From an uncultured Succinivibrionaceae bacterium (GTDB taxonomy: Bacteria > Pseudomonadota > Gammaproteobacteria > Enterobacterales > Succinivibrionaceae): 46,118 nucleotides of DNA. Below the pieces are notes generated by a model. It was not told where the DNA came from, did no database searches, and saw only the letters and a list, made by a program, of their open reading frames with translations. Shown in pieces: positions 25,881 to 34,629 of this stretch (position 1 is the first letter of the stretch; each line of letters opens with the position of its first letter). Both the position numbers and the translations under genes were made by a program. The DNA lies in the NCBI GenBank assembly GCA_944390105.1, contig CALXOV010000050.1, positions 1-46,118 on the forward strand. Reading direction: 5' to 3'.

Positions 25881-27341
25881 ATGAAGTTTATTGTCCGTCT
25901 GTTCCCTGAAATTTCAATAAAAAGTCGTCCAGTGCGCAACCGTATGATTGTGCAGTTGCAGCAGAATATTATTAATTCCGCGCTACATCACAATTTGACG
26001 CTACATGTGTTCAGTCAATGGGATAAGCAGTTAGTGCGCTGCGCCGATGAAGATCGTGTGCGTGCAATTACTGAATTAAGCCGTATCCCGGGCATTCATT
26101 CTTTTCAGGCGGTGACTGAATTTCCTTTTGCGACTTTTGAGGATATTTTTGCCGCATGTCGTGACATCTTAGGGCCGCGCATTGCCGGTAAGACTTTTGC
26201 ACTACGGGTGCGTCGACGCGGCAAGCATGAATTTACCTCGCAGCAGGCCGAGCGCATTTTAGGCGGTATGTTTAAAGCTAATTATCCCAATAATGGAGTG
26301 AATCTGTCGCATCCTGAGGTCACGCTCAATATTGAAATTGACCAAAATACCGCTTTTGTCATTGAAGAGAACTTTAAAGGTTTAGGCGGCTTTCCGATAG
26401 GTCCGCAGGGCGAGGTAATGTCACTGCTTTCCGGCGGCTTTGACAGCGGTGTTTCCACCTATGAAGCGATTCGCCGCGGATTGCGCGTGCATTATTTATT
26501 TTTCAATATGGGTGGAACAGCGCATGAGCTTGGAGTCAAGCAGGAGGCTTACTTCCTGTGGGATCGTTACGCTTCCTCCCATCGCGTGAAATTTACGACA
26601 GTACCTTTTGAGCAGGTGGTCGGGCAGATTTTAGAGCGCGTGCATCATGGCGTGCGCGGTGTCATCTTGAAGCGCATGATGGTTAAAGTTGGTTCTGCGC
26701 TGTGCCGCAAATATGGAGCAGATGCTCTAGTTACCGGGGAGAGCGTGGCGCAGGTCTCATCGCAGACTTTAATTAACTTAGGACATATTGATGCGGTAAG
26801 TGAAGTTCTAGTGTTGCGTCCGCTGTCGCTTTGCGATAAGCAGGATATTATTGATGAAGCAGCCCGCATCGGAACTGCCGGTTTTGCCGAAACCATGCCT
26901 GAGTACTGCGGCGTGATTTCCGATCATCCCAATGTGTGTCCGCAGCGCAGCTTTGTTGAGGAAGAAGAGGCTAAGCTGGATGCAGACATCGTGGATAAGA
27001 CTTTAGCCTTAGTACGTACCGTAGATATTCGCGACATTCCGCAGGATACGGCACGTTTGGCTGAGGAAGTGGAAATAGTATCCGAGCTGCACGGTGAAGT
27101 TGTGCTAGACGTGCGCTCGCCTGATGATGCTGCTAAACATCCTTTGGTACTAGAAGGCTATACCGTTATCTGCATGCCGTTTTACCGTACGGCCAGCGAT
27201 TTCGCTACATTAGATAAAATGAAGACTTATGCCTTGTACTGCGATCAGGGCGTGATGTCGTTGATGCAGGCGCGTCAGCTCAAGGGAATGGGTTATCATA
27301 ATGTTAAAGTATGGCGTCCGCAAAGCAAAGATGCTAATTAA
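25881..27341 (+). CDS. thiI: tRNA 4-thiouridine synthase ThiI with rhodanese domain
   Basis: ThiI adenylates and thiolates U8 of tRNA and passes sulfur for thiamine synthesis. The 486-residue product follows the E. coli layout: ferredoxin-like and THUMP domains to about 165, the PP-loop MSLLSGGFDSGVSTYEA, AEEYCG-like region TMPEYCGVISDHPNVCPQ, and a C-terminal rhodanese domain with the sulfur-carrying Cys in LYCDQGVMSL. ATG at 25881 (MKFIVRLFPE) equals the E. coli start. Confidence 0.96.
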   Translation: MKFIVRLFPEISIKSRPVRNRMIVQLQQNIINSALHHNLTLHVFSQWDKQLVRCADEDRVRAITELSRIPGIHSFQAVTEFPFATFEDIFAACRDILGPRIAGKTFALRVRRRGKHEFTSQQAERILGGMFKANYPNNGVNLSHPEVTLNIEIDQNTAFVIEENFKGLGGFPIGPQGEVMSLLSGGFDSGVSTYEAIRRGLRVHYLFFNMGGTAHELGVKQEAYFLWDRYASSHRVKFTTVPFEQVVGQILERVHHGVRGVILKRMMVKVGSALCRKYGADALVTGESVAQVSSQTLINLGHIDAVSEVLVLRPLSLCDKQDIIDEAARIGTAGFAETMPEYCGVISDHPNVCPQRSFVEEEEAKLDADIVDKTLALVRTVDIRDIPQDTARLAEEVEIVSELHGEVVLDVRSPDDAAKHPLVLEGYTVICMPFYRTASDFATLDKMKTYALYCDQGVMSLMQARQLKGMGYHNVKVWRPQSKDAN

Positions 27342-27355
27342 AAGCGAGTTTTTTC

Positions 27356-27736
27356 ATGAAGATGTTTATGTTCTGGCCGACGTTTACGGCCTGCCTGCTG
27401 ACCGCCTGCAGTAGCGTCAGTTTCGATTCCAATTTAAATCCGCATAATTTCAGCGAGTATTTCAAACCCTCGCAGGTGGAGACGGTTACTTATGCCGAGC
27501 TTGCCGATAAAACTTACAGTGTCTTAGGAGCGGTACATGCGCTATCCTGCCAGCAGAATGCTGATGACTTTCCTGCCAATGCGGCAGATGCGCGTACCGA
27601 GCTTAAACGTAAAGCTGCTGATATGGGGGCTAATGCACTGGTCATTCATCAATGTGTGCGCGCAGAGGATACCGGAGCCTGCACGTTGTCGGTGACATGC
27701 TACGGTGATGCGATTTATGTCCCTGAGCGTAAGTGA
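27356..27736 (+). CDS. rcsF: RcsF-like outer-membrane lipoprotein
   Basis: RcsF senses envelope stress and signals to the Rcs phosphorelay. The 126-residue product has a lipobox LLTACS (Cys about residue 18) and the RcsF fold pattern with four cysteines: ALSCQQN, ELKRKAADMGANALVIHQC, GACTLSVTCYG. These could form the two disulfides known in RcsF. Its position directly before trmO is the same as in E. coli. The proline-rich linker of E. coli RcsF is shorter or absent, and Rcs kinase genes are not in the window, so signalling function is inferred. Confidence 0.75.
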   Translation: MKMFMFWPTFTACLLTACSSVSFDSNLNPHNFSEYFKPSQVETVTYAELADKTYSVLGAVHALSCQQNADDFPANAADARTELKRKAADMGANALVIHQCVRAEDTGACTLSVTCYGDAIYVPERK

Positions 27737-27740
27737 AGAC

Positions 27741-28433
27741 ATGGGCGTAAGTCTACCCGTTATCGGCCGCGTGCACAGCCCTTATGGACAGAAATTTGCA
27801 GTGCCGCGGCAGAGCTCATTGGTCTCAGATGCAGTAAGTGAGCTTGAGTTTTTTGCCCCGTACGGCGATCCGCAGGCTTTTGTGGGGATTGAGGGTTTTT
27901 CCCATCTGCATCTTATTTTTTATTTTCATCAAGTTCCAACTGCTGCTTTTCGTCCTATGGTGCGGCCGCCGCGTTTGGGCGGTAATCAGCATATGGGGGT
28001 GTTTGCCACGCGCAGCCCGTTTCGTCCAGCGCGCATGGGTTTGTCTATCGTTAAATTAGAGCGCTTGCATCAGGTTAGGGGGTTAGTACGCCTTACAGTG
28101 TCGGGGGCCGATGTGGTAGACGGCACACCGATTTTAGATATTAAGCCCTATATCCCGTTTGTTGATGCGCTCCCTGAGGCTGTAGGTGGTTTTGCTGCGG
28201 TTCCGCCACCTCTAAAGCAGGTAGTATTCAGTACAGAAGCTACAGCGCAGCTGCAGGCTTTAACGGAGCGACAGATGCGCGCCTTGCGGCAAATTTTAGC
28301 GCAAGATCCGCGGCCTGCGTATAAGGCACAAATAGCAGATTCTAAGATTTATTATGCTGAACTTTTCGGCTATAACGTTGGCTTTAGCGTGGATGATGGC
28401 ACCGTGCATGTGCTGGAGGCAGTTAAATTATGA
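27741..28433 (+). CDS. trmO: tRNA (N6-threonylcarbamoyladenosine37-N6)-methyltransferase TrmO
   Basis: TrmO (YaeB/TsaA) methylates t6A37 of threonine tRNA using S-adenosylmethionine. The product (230 residues) has the short beta-barrel domain: VIGRVHSPYGQKFAVPRQ, IEGFSHLHLIFYFH, MGVFATRSPFRPARMGLS, LDIKPYIPFVD, and a C-terminal part with YAELFGYNVGFSVDD. ATG at 27741 is used; an upstream frame overlaps rcsF. The stop overlaps the next start as ATGA. Confidence 0.93.
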   Translation: MGVSLPVIGRVHSPYGQKFAVPRQSSLVSDAVSELEFFAPYGDPQAFVGIEGFSHLHLIFYFHQVPTAAFRPMVRPPRLGGNQHMGVFATRSPFRPARMGLSIVKLERLHQVRGLVRLTVSGADVVDGTPILDIKPYIPFVDALPEAVGGFAAVPPPLKQVVFSTEATAQLQALTERQMRALRQILAQDPRPAYKAQIADSKIYYAELFGYNVGFSVDDGTVHVLEAVKL

Positions 28434-29710
28434 GTTATAAGCATATTCTGTTTGATATTGATGGTACGCTGTACGATACCTATTTTGCCAATCAAGATGC
28501 CTTTTTTGCTGAGTTCAGCCGCCGTTATCCGCAGCGCAAACTGTTACCTAGTGATTTTGATGCGGTGTTTGGACTTCCCGGTATGAAAAGCCTGCAGCTT
28601 TTAGGCATACCTGAAGACGAGCAGATAGATTTTATGCAGGCTTGGATTAAAGGCTGCATTGAGCGTGCTAGCACGGTTAAACTTTTTGATGGCATTATTG
28701 CGCTGTTGCAGTATCTGCACAGCGCCGGCTACACTTTAGGTATTATCACCTCGCGCCAGCGCTACGGCATGCTGGAGGGAACCTTAGGCGATTGTCTGCC
28801 CTACGAAGTGCGCCCTTATATTAAGCTCGCAGTATGCGCCGATGATGTGGACAAGCCCAAACCTGCACCGGATTCACTGAAGCGCTACATGGAACTTACC
28901 GGAGCAAAACCTTACGAGATCCTTTATGTCGGTGATACTGCTACCGATCTTGCCTGTGCCGATGCTGCCGGGGTGGATTTTGCTCTCGCGGTTTGGGGTA
29001 GTCATGAGCGTAAAATGCTTAAGTGCGCGCATTATTTAAAAAATCCATTAGATCTTATCAATGTTCTAACGGCTGTGCCGCCGGATGCGCAGTGGTTGCG
29101 CTGGGCGCGTGAGATTCAGGCCATAGGGCAGATTGGCCTGGCCTATTGTCATGATGTCTATGATAAAGAACGCTTTACTAGGCTGCGCGAAATTTCCGCT
29201 GAAATTATGTCCGTGCAGAGTCATGCCCCACTTGCGGCTGTAAAAGAAAGTCTGTTGTTTGATAGTGGCTACATCACCCCTAAAGTTGATACCCGTGCTG
29301 CGATTTTTAATGGAAAGGGAGAGATTTTACTGGTGCAGGAGCGTAGCGGTCTGTGGAATCTGCCCGGCGGGTGGTGCGAGGAAAACCTGTCTGCAGCAAA
29401 AAGTGCAGTTAAAGAAGTACGCGAAGAGGCGGGGCTTGATAGTGAAGTAGTCAAGTTTATTGCGTTGATAGATCGTAATGCTCACAATCGCCCTAAGTTA
29501 CCATTTGGCGCACTGAAGGTATTTGTTGAATGTCGCATAACAGGTAGCGTTGCGCCCTTTGTGCCCAACAGCGAGACGATTGACCGTAAATGGTTTGCAA
29601 AGGATGCGCTGCCGCTTGATAAGTTGCGCTTAGATACCAATACTTATGAGCAGTTATTAATGTGTTTTGTTGCGCATGAGAGTACGCAGTGGACAACTAT
29701 TTTAGAGTAG
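28430..29710 (+). CDS. HAD phosphatase - Nudix hydrolase fusion
   Basis: The 426-residue protein joins two enzymes. Residues 1-215 are a HAD phosphatase of the PpaX/Gph type: FDIDGTLYDTYF, GIITSRQRYG, KPKPAPDSL, and YVGDTATDLACADAAG. Residues about 220-275 match the helical domain that precedes some Nudix enzymes (WAREIQAIGQIGLAYC). Residues 280-420 are a Nudix domain with a complete box (GGWCEENLSAAKSAVKEVREEAG). Possible substrates are nucleotide sugars or ADP-ribose, with the HAD part removing a product phosphate. It is coupled to trmO by an ATGA overlap. There is no sequencing-type junction; one clean frame runs throughout. Confidence 0.85.
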   Translation: MSYKHILFDIDGTLYDTYFANQDAFFAEFSRRYPQRKLLPSDFDAVFGLPGMKSLQLLGIPEDEQIDFMQAWIKGCIERASTVKLFDGIIALLQYLHSAGYTLGIITSRQRYGMLEGTLGDCLPYEVRPYIKLAVCADDVDKPKPAPDSLKRYMELTGAKPYEILYVGDTATDLACADAAGVDFALAVWGSHERKMLKCAHYLKNPLDLINVLTAVPPDAQWLRWAREIQAIGQIGLAYCHDVYDKERFTRLREISAEIMSVQSHAPLAAVKESLLFDSGYITPKVDTRAAIFNGKGEILLVQERSGLWNLPGGWCEENLSAAKSAVKEVREEAGLDSEVVKFIALIDRNAHNRPKLPFGALKVFVECRITGSVAPFVPNSETIDRKWFAKDALPLDKLRLDTNTYEQLLMCFVAHESTQWTTILE

Positions 29711-29792
29711 CCTAATACTTTGCTTGGGGCAGTTAAATACGGGTACAATCAGCAGTAAACGAGGTTATTTCTTTACAATAAGGAGCCGATAG

Positions 29793-30542
29793 ATGCGCTT
29801 TTTAGTAGATCTGCATACCCATACTATCGCCAGTGATCATGCCTACAGTACGATCATGGATTACTTTAATTATGCTGCAGAAATTGGTGTGCAGATGTTT
29901 GCTTGTACCGATCATGGCCCGGCCGTAGCCGATGCCCCGCACAAATGGCATTTTAAGAACATGCGCGTGGTGCCGCACATCGTGAAGAATGTGGCTATGT
30001 TGCGCGGTGTCGAGGCCAATATTATGCCATCTGGAGGCTTGGATATTGAGGACAGCATTTTAAGCGGTTTGGATATTGTGCTGGCTGGTTTTCATCCCAA
30101 TTACATGCCAACGACGCGTGAAGAGCATACTCGACTGATGCTAGATGTGATTGCCAGCGGCAAGGTTGACGTGATTGCGCATCCGGGCAATCCCAATTAT
30201 CCGATTGATTTAGAGACTGTGCTTACGGCAGCTAAAGAGCACCAGGTTGCGATTGAAATTAATTCTTCTTCCTCGGTCAATACCCGTATGGGCAGTCATG
30301 ACAATTGCGTAAAGGTCGCCAAGCTTGCCAAAAAGATTGGCAATATCATTTCCTTGGGTACCGATGCGCACTTTGTGACCTATATGGCTAATTTCACCGA
30401 GTCGCTGCAGGTGCTTAAAGAGGCGGACATGGGTTATGATCAAGTCATCAACACCAGCCCGGCAAAAGTGCTTGATTTCTTAGAAAGTCGGGGACATGCG
30501 CCGATTAAGTCGTTGCGTGCGTTCTTTACTCCTTTCTCTTAA
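29793..30542 (+). CDS. ycdX: PHP-domain phosphatase YcdX
   Basis: YcdX is a trinuclear-zinc phosphatase of the PHP family. Metal-binding motifs are all present: VDLHTHTIASDHAYS (residues 5-19), FACTDHGPA, GVEANIM, AGFHPNYMP, IAHPGNPNYPID, EINSSS, and SLGTDAHFV. Length (249) is as in E. coli (245). AAGGAG precedes the ATG. The natural substrate is not known; in E. coli the gene is linked to swarming. Confidence 0.92.
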   Translation: MRFLVDLHTHTIASDHAYSTIMDYFNYAAEIGVQMFACTDHGPAVADAPHKWHFKNMRVVPHIVKNVAMLRGVEANIMPSGGLDIEDSILSGLDIVLAGFHPNYMPTTREEHTRLMLDVIASGKVDVIAHPGNPNYPIDLETVLTAAKEHQVAIEINSSSSVNTRMGSHDNCVKVAKLAKKIGNIISLGTDAHFVTYMANFTESLQVLKEADMGYDQVINTSPAKVLDFLESRGHAPIKSLRAFFTPFS

Positions 30543-30574
30543 ATCTCCTGCGCACTTAGGGGCGAAGTTGTATA

Positions 30575-30695
30575 AGGCTATAGCTTTACTTTTTGTAAGC
30601 TTCCATGACATGGTATTTACGAGAAGGTTTGCCATGTCGCTCTTCAGTAGGAGCCAAAGCTCGTTCCTGAATGTGCGGGATCATAACACATGCGC
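30575..30695 (+). repeat. Intergenic repeat copy 1 (related to 40650-40765)
   Basis: This part of the 238-base gap after ycdX resembles the gap at 40650-40765. Shared blocks in the same order are TTACTTTT.GTAAG with a hairpin, GGTA.TTTACG.G.AG, GC.ATG and AAAGCTCGTT.CTGA, with short length differences between. No coding potential is seen. The family is unknown to me. Confidence 0.5.
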
Positions 30696-30780
30696 AAAAA
30701 TGTGCTTAACCCGTTGCTTTCAGCCATCCCCCCAGTTTACACGAGGGAGAGTTTAGTCGGTACAAGTTAGAGGTAAGGCT

Positions 30781-31329
30781 ATGCCTGATTTTCATCATTT
30801 GCAGCATGACTTTAAGCTGTGGCAGCTCAATTTGCGCTTAAGCCGCCATTTGCGCGGTCCGTTTAGACGTGAAGAGGACGGTTTTATCTATGCCTCAGGG
30901 GCGTTGCGCTATCTAAAAGATGTGGAAAAGTTGCATATGCAGCTCTTTCGTAAGCCGCTTTTAGGCTGGCTTACTTGGGTGTATCGCTTTCGCGCAGCGC
31001 AGTTGATGACACTTTTGTTAAGCCCATCTGGTGAACTTGTAGGCTACAGCTTGTGTATGTTTAATGCAGCCGAGGCAAGTGAGCACATTGTGCATGAAGT
31101 CTATGTTGGCATTGCGCCCACCTATCAGGGGCGCGGCTTGTCCATCAAGCTGCGCCGCGCAGTGGCAGAAAGCTATAACCATGGCCATTTAAGCGCCATT
31201 TCAACTTTAGCGGGAGTCGATGATATTAAAGCGCTACGCTCGGCACAGAAGGCGGGATATGCGATTACCAAGTTTTCCGCCAAGCCGCCGGCGCATTATT
31301 TAGTGCATCCGTTAACCCGCCGTTTTTAA
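30781..31329 (+). CDS. GNAT-family N-acetyltransferase
   Basis: The 182-residue product has the acetyl-CoA-binding motif of GNAT enzymes: [25 protein letters not shown] near residues 100-125, and the later [13 protein letters not shown]. The N-terminal 60 residues are basic and Arg-rich. It ends 13 bases before speB, so the two genes are probably co-transcribed, and an amine substrate related to agmatine or polyamines is possible but unproven. Confidence 0.8.
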   Translation: MPDFHHLQHDFKLWQLNLRLSRHLRGPFRREEDGFIYASGALRYLKDVEKLHMQLFRKPLLGWLTWVYRFRAAQLMTLLLSPSGELVGYSLCMFNAAEASEHIVHEVYVGIAPTYQGRGLSIKLRRAVAESYNHGHLSAISTLAGVDDIKALRSAQKAGYAITKFSAKPPAHYLVHPLTRRF

Positions 31330-31342
31330 AAGGAAGCGAGCT

Positions 31343-32272
31343 ATGTCTGCACCGTATCAGACCTTAAATCATGAATATGATAATTCTTTAGTTTCCAATG
31401 CTTTTGGCTTCCTGCGTTTGCCGCTTAATTTCACTCCTTATAACAGCGATGCGCAGGCGGTAATTACCGGTGTGCCGTTTGATATGGCGGTCTCCGGGCG
31501 CGCGGGGACGCGCTACGGACCTGAGGCGATTCGTCGTATGTCGATGCAGCTTGCCTGGGAGCACTGTCGTTTCCCTTGGACTTTTGCGCTACAGGATAAA
31601 CTGCGGGTGTGCGACTGTGGCGATCTGGTCTATACCTTCGGTGATGCAGATGACTTTAGCACTAAGCTGTGTACTCATATCCATAAGTTGGCTGCAGCCG
31701 GTAAAGTGCCGCTGTGCCTCGGCGGTGATCATTTCATTACGCTGCCGATTCTGCGGGGAGTTTCCGCGGTGCACGGTCAGGTGGCTTTAGTACATTTTGA
31801 TGCGCATAGTGATACTTACGCCCAAGGCAGCGAATGCGATCACGGCACCATGTTTCATCATGCGCCGCAAGAAGGACTGATTGCGGTGGATCACAGCGTG
31901 CAGGTTGGTATTCGTACTGAGTTTGCGCCTAGTGATGGCTTTTTGGTTTTGACCGGTCCCATGGCCAATGACATGACGGCAGATGAGATTGCTGCGGCCA
32001 TTGTTAAGCGCTGCGGCGCGCTGCCGGTATACCTCAGTTTTGATATTGATTGTCTTGATCCGGCCTATGCGCCTGGTACCGGCACCCCGGTGTTAGGCGG
32101 CCTGTCATCCGATAAAATTTTAAAGGTTATGCGCAAGCTTGGTGCACTTAATATAGTTGGTATGGATGTGGTAGAGGTGTCGCCGCCTTACGATCATGGT
32201 GATATTACGGCACTAGCCGGTGCGACGCTGGCCCTTGAAATGCTCTATCTGCTGGCAAGCCGCCAAGGCTGA
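31343..32272 (+). CDS. speB: Agmatinase / ureohydrolase-family enzyme
   Basis: SpeB hydrolyses agmatine to putrescine and urea. The 309-residue product shows the manganese-binding set of the arginase fold: [42 protein letters not shown] and [25 protein letters not shown] precedes the ATG. The closest match by eye is agmatinase, but guanidinobutyrase or related ureohydrolases cannot be excluded. No speA is nearby. Confidence 0.9.
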   Translation: MSAPYQTLNHEYDNSLVSNAFGFLRLPLNFTPYNSDAQAVITGVPFDMAVSGRAGTRYGPEAIRRMSMQLAWEHCRFPWTFALQDKLRVCDCGDLVYTFGDADDFSTKLCTHIHKLAAAGKVPLCLGGDHFITLPILRGVSAVHGQVALVHFDAHSDTYAQGSECDHGTMFHHAPQEGLIAVDHSVQVGIRTEFAPSDGFLVLTGPMANDMTADEIAAAIVKRCGALPVYLSFDIDCLDPAYAPGTGTPVLGGLSSDKILKVMRKLGALNIVGMDVVEVSPPYDHGDITALAGATLALEMLYLLASRQG

Positions 32273-32288
32273 TCTGTGGAAAAGAAAT

Positions 32289-32314
32289 TAAGGCCGCCTT
32301 TAAAGGTGGCCTTA
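32289..32314. terminator. Bidirectional terminator between speB and the YjfB-like gene
   Basis: TAAGGCCGCCT (32289-32299) pairs with AGGTGGCCTTA (32304-32314) over 11 positions with one G-T pair and a four-base loop. On the minus strand it is followed by a T-rich run (TTTCTTTT). Confidence 0.7.
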
Positions 32315-32325
32315 GCACAGATGAG

Positions 32326-32529
32326 TTAGACTTTAATATCAATATTAGCGCCTAAGCTGTCGGTGGCATTTGCCGTGGGGGCTGCCGCCTGAATTTGCTC
32401 AGTGCTCTGCGCCGCTCCATGCAACAATTGCAGTGCCTGTTGCGCATTGGCATCATTTGCCCGCTTGGTCATGGCCAAGGCTAAGGATTGATTACCAAAA
32501 TCTGAGCTAAGCCCTGTGATGCTACTCAT
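32326..32529 (-). CDS. Small YjfB-like putative motility protein
   Basis: The 67-residue product resembles the YjfB motility family: a helical start (SLALAMTKRANDANAQQALQLL) and the conserved ending LGANIDIKV. An exact AGGAG lies before the ATG, which supports translation. The family is associated with flagellated bacteria but its mechanism is unknown. It lies far from the flagellar block here. Confidence 0.65.
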   Translation of the reverse strand: MSSITGLSSDFGNQSLALAMTKRANDANAQQALQLLHGAAQSTEQIQAAAPTANATDSLGANIDIKV

Positions 32530-33007
32530 TACTTACTCCTTAAGCTGAGCATGAACTATCTTTGCTCTTACATGCAAGGTTTTGCATGAACGGTGCCCTG
32601 CTTCCAGTAGTCCCCCATAACTGGGTGATTACTGGTATGTCAACATTGCCCCTCAACAAGTCTGAGCTTTTAGCTCGCTTTTGAGTTATTGGTTCTATTA
32701 TACAGAGTACGTTCGGCTAAACGTCCGCATTCATCCCCATGTTTATACATGGATAACTTAGCGGTATCTATAAATTAGATATCGGCAGAACAACTGTCGC
32801 ACTTTAAACTTTTTTAGGATATGGACATAATCTGCACTTACGTACGCGAGCTTCGTAAGACTGTAGTTTTCCTTGCAGGTTAACAAACCCTTTGCAGGGA
32901 AGAACAAACTAGTCGTGCTTGAATGATTGGTAGGTTTGTTACATGAGCAACAATACTCTAGTAATTGCTGATATTCCCTCGCTTACGCGAGGGGGATTTA
33001 TGCGGTA
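32530..33007. other. 478-base stretch without a gene, dense in hairpins
   Basis: No credible open frame exists here. Hairpins include CATGCAA...TTGCATG (32571-32588), CCAGTA...TACTGG with an inner CCCA/TGGG (about 32605-32637), CATGT-TTAT-ACATG (about 32739-32752), CCCTTTGCAGGG (about 32890-32901), and CCCTCG-CTTACG-CGAGGG (about 32976-32994). On the minus strand short pieces read CRLC, CDSC and NADV in different frames separated by stops, which may be debris of a zinc-ribbon transposase gene. This is only suggestive. The part next to yjfB presumably holds its promoter. Confidence 0.5.
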
Positions 33008-33628
33008 TTAGTTAAACACAAAGCCGGTAAGCTTGGTGATTTCGGCTTTTACCGACGGATAATCTTTACAATGAATGGCCGCAATGCCCATTGCACGGCT
33101 GGTCTGTACGTTGGGCAGTGAATCATCAATAAATAGACTATCGCGAGCAGCAATGCCGGTCTTACGTAGCAGGCGCTCAAAGATGAGCGGTTCTGGCTTC
33201 TTTAGGTGTTCCTGTCCTGAAACAATGACCTGCTCAAAATCATCATGCAGGAAGGGAAAATGCGTAAAAGCATAGTCAATAGTTTCGGCTGACCAATTGG
33301 TCAGCCCAAATAAGCGAAATTGACCTGATGCCTTAAGCTCCTTGAGCATGGACACTCCTTCGGGGATCTCGCCTTTTAGCATTTTGGGCCAGCCTTCAAA
33401 GTACAGGCCGATTTCTCGCGCAAACTCAGGATGCTCAGTTTGCTTTTCGGCAATACACTCAGCAAAGGTACGTCCTTCGTCCATCTGCGCATTCCATTCG
33501 GCGGTACAGATGTTTTTAATAAAGGCATCAGCCTTCTCTTTATCGTGAAATACGTCGTTGTAAAAATAGCGCGGGTTCCAGTCCACTAGCACGCCGCCGA
33601 AATCAAAAATAATGTTTTTAATGCTCAC
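33008..33628 (-). CDS. HAD-IA family hydrolase (YihX-like)
   Basis: The 206-residue product is a HAD phosphatase: IIFDFGGVLVDWNP (nucleophile Asp), LFGLTNWSAETIDY (motif II), KKPEPLIFERLL (motif III Lys) and LFIDDSLPNV (motif IV). It resembles YihX, an alpha-glucose-1-phosphate phosphatase, but haloacid-dehalogenase-like members share the pattern. The start is GTG at 33628 with GAGGAG six bases before. The 224 bases before it, up to the next gene, hold no gene. Confidence 0.85.
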   Translation of the reverse strand: MSIKNIIFDFGGVLVDWNPRYFYNDVFHDKEKADAFIKNICTAEWNAQMDEGRTFAECIAEKQTEHPEFAREIGLYFEGWPKMLKGEIPEGVSMLKELKASGQFRLFGLTNWSAETIDYAFTHFPFLHDDFEQVIVSGQEHLKKPEPLIFERLLRKTGIAARDSLFIDDSLPNVQTSRAMGIAAIHCKDYPSVKAEITKLTGFVFN

Positions 33629-33852
33629 CGCTTACTCCTCAGCAAAATCTGATGGCGTTTTGACAATTCTGCCAGAAAGGATTGAGCAGATAAAGGCATG
33701 GCGGCAAATCTGCACCACAACTCTCCGACATCGTCGTGTCTGCTGACTAAGTTGAGATCATACCTGTCAAGTATTATTCGTAATAGCTATAAAGTATTGG
33801 ATGAAAAATTAATGATTTATTATGCTTAGCTCAAATATAAGAGGTAATTGTT

Positions 33853-34407
33853 ATGCTTAATCTTATTATTTCAGGTCATCCGCAGCTGCAGACCGGTTCC
33901 CTGTCAAACCGCATCATAGTGCAGGAGCTGCAAGCTAAGCTTCCTGATGCAGAGATTATTGATATCAATACGCTCTATCCACAGGGGCAAATTGTTGTGG
34001 CGAGGGAACAGGAGCGTTTGCAGTTGGCAAAGCATATTGTGCTGCAATTCCCGCTGTACTGGTATGCTCTGCCATATCCATTAAAAAATTATTTAGACAG
34101 AGTGTTCACGCACGGTTTCGCCCATGGCGGAGGAGCGAAACTTGGTGGCAGAGCTCTGATTTTCTCCTTTACTACCGGGGCGCCAGAAACTGAATATGCA
34201 TCGGGGCGCTCAATGAATCATGATATTAGCGCTTTTATGTTGCCGTGGCAGCAGACATGTGCGCTGTGCCAGCTGCGTTTTTATGAGGTGCACTCATGCG
34301 GCATGATGTTTATCCCAGGGGTTTCCACTGATGCTGATAAGTTGGCGGTAGAGAATAAGGCTCACGCCCATGCTCAACGTTTAATTAAACTGTTAGGTGA
34401 AATATAG
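33853..34407 (+). CDS. Flavodoxin-fold NAD(P)H oxidoreductase (KefF/quinone reductase type)
   Basis: The 184-residue product has the flavodoxin-like fold of NAD(P)H quinone reductases: SGHPQLQTGSLSNRII at the start (flavin phosphate region), QFPLYWYALPYPLKNYLDRVFTHGFAHG (the family signature) and FSFTTGAPET. It would use FMN or FAD to reduce quinones or related electrophiles. AGAGG precedes the ATG. No KefC antiporter lies nearby. The following gene is also a predicted flavin protein. Confidence 0.88.
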   Translation: MLNLIISGHPQLQTGSLSNRIIVQELQAKLPDAEIIDINTLYPQGQIVVAREQERLQLAKHIVLQFPLYWYALPYPLKNYLDRVFTHGFAHGGGAKLGGRALIFSFTTGAPETEYASGRSMNHDISAFMLPWQQTCALCQLRFYEVHSCGMMFIPGVSTDADKLAVENKAHAHAQRLIKLLGEI

Positions 34408-34629
34408 ATGTTTTTTTTGTTGTTATTAATATATTGGAGGCCTTGGTTGAATATGCATCTAAAATTTTTATGAGGACACAAGGCGCCTAGTGAAATGAGC
34501 TGTGTGTATTTGCTGCGTAAAGCCGCTGTATCAGGATTAATCCGCAGTATTGTGTACGCCTTGAGTTTAGGTACGACTATAAATTGAAGGCGATTTTTAC
34601 GTTGATTTAATATAAAACAAGGATTACTG

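Noticed and set aside
30496..30756. 86-residue open frame after ycdX
   Set aside because: It overlaps ycdX out of frame and covers the intergenic repeat; no ribosome site.
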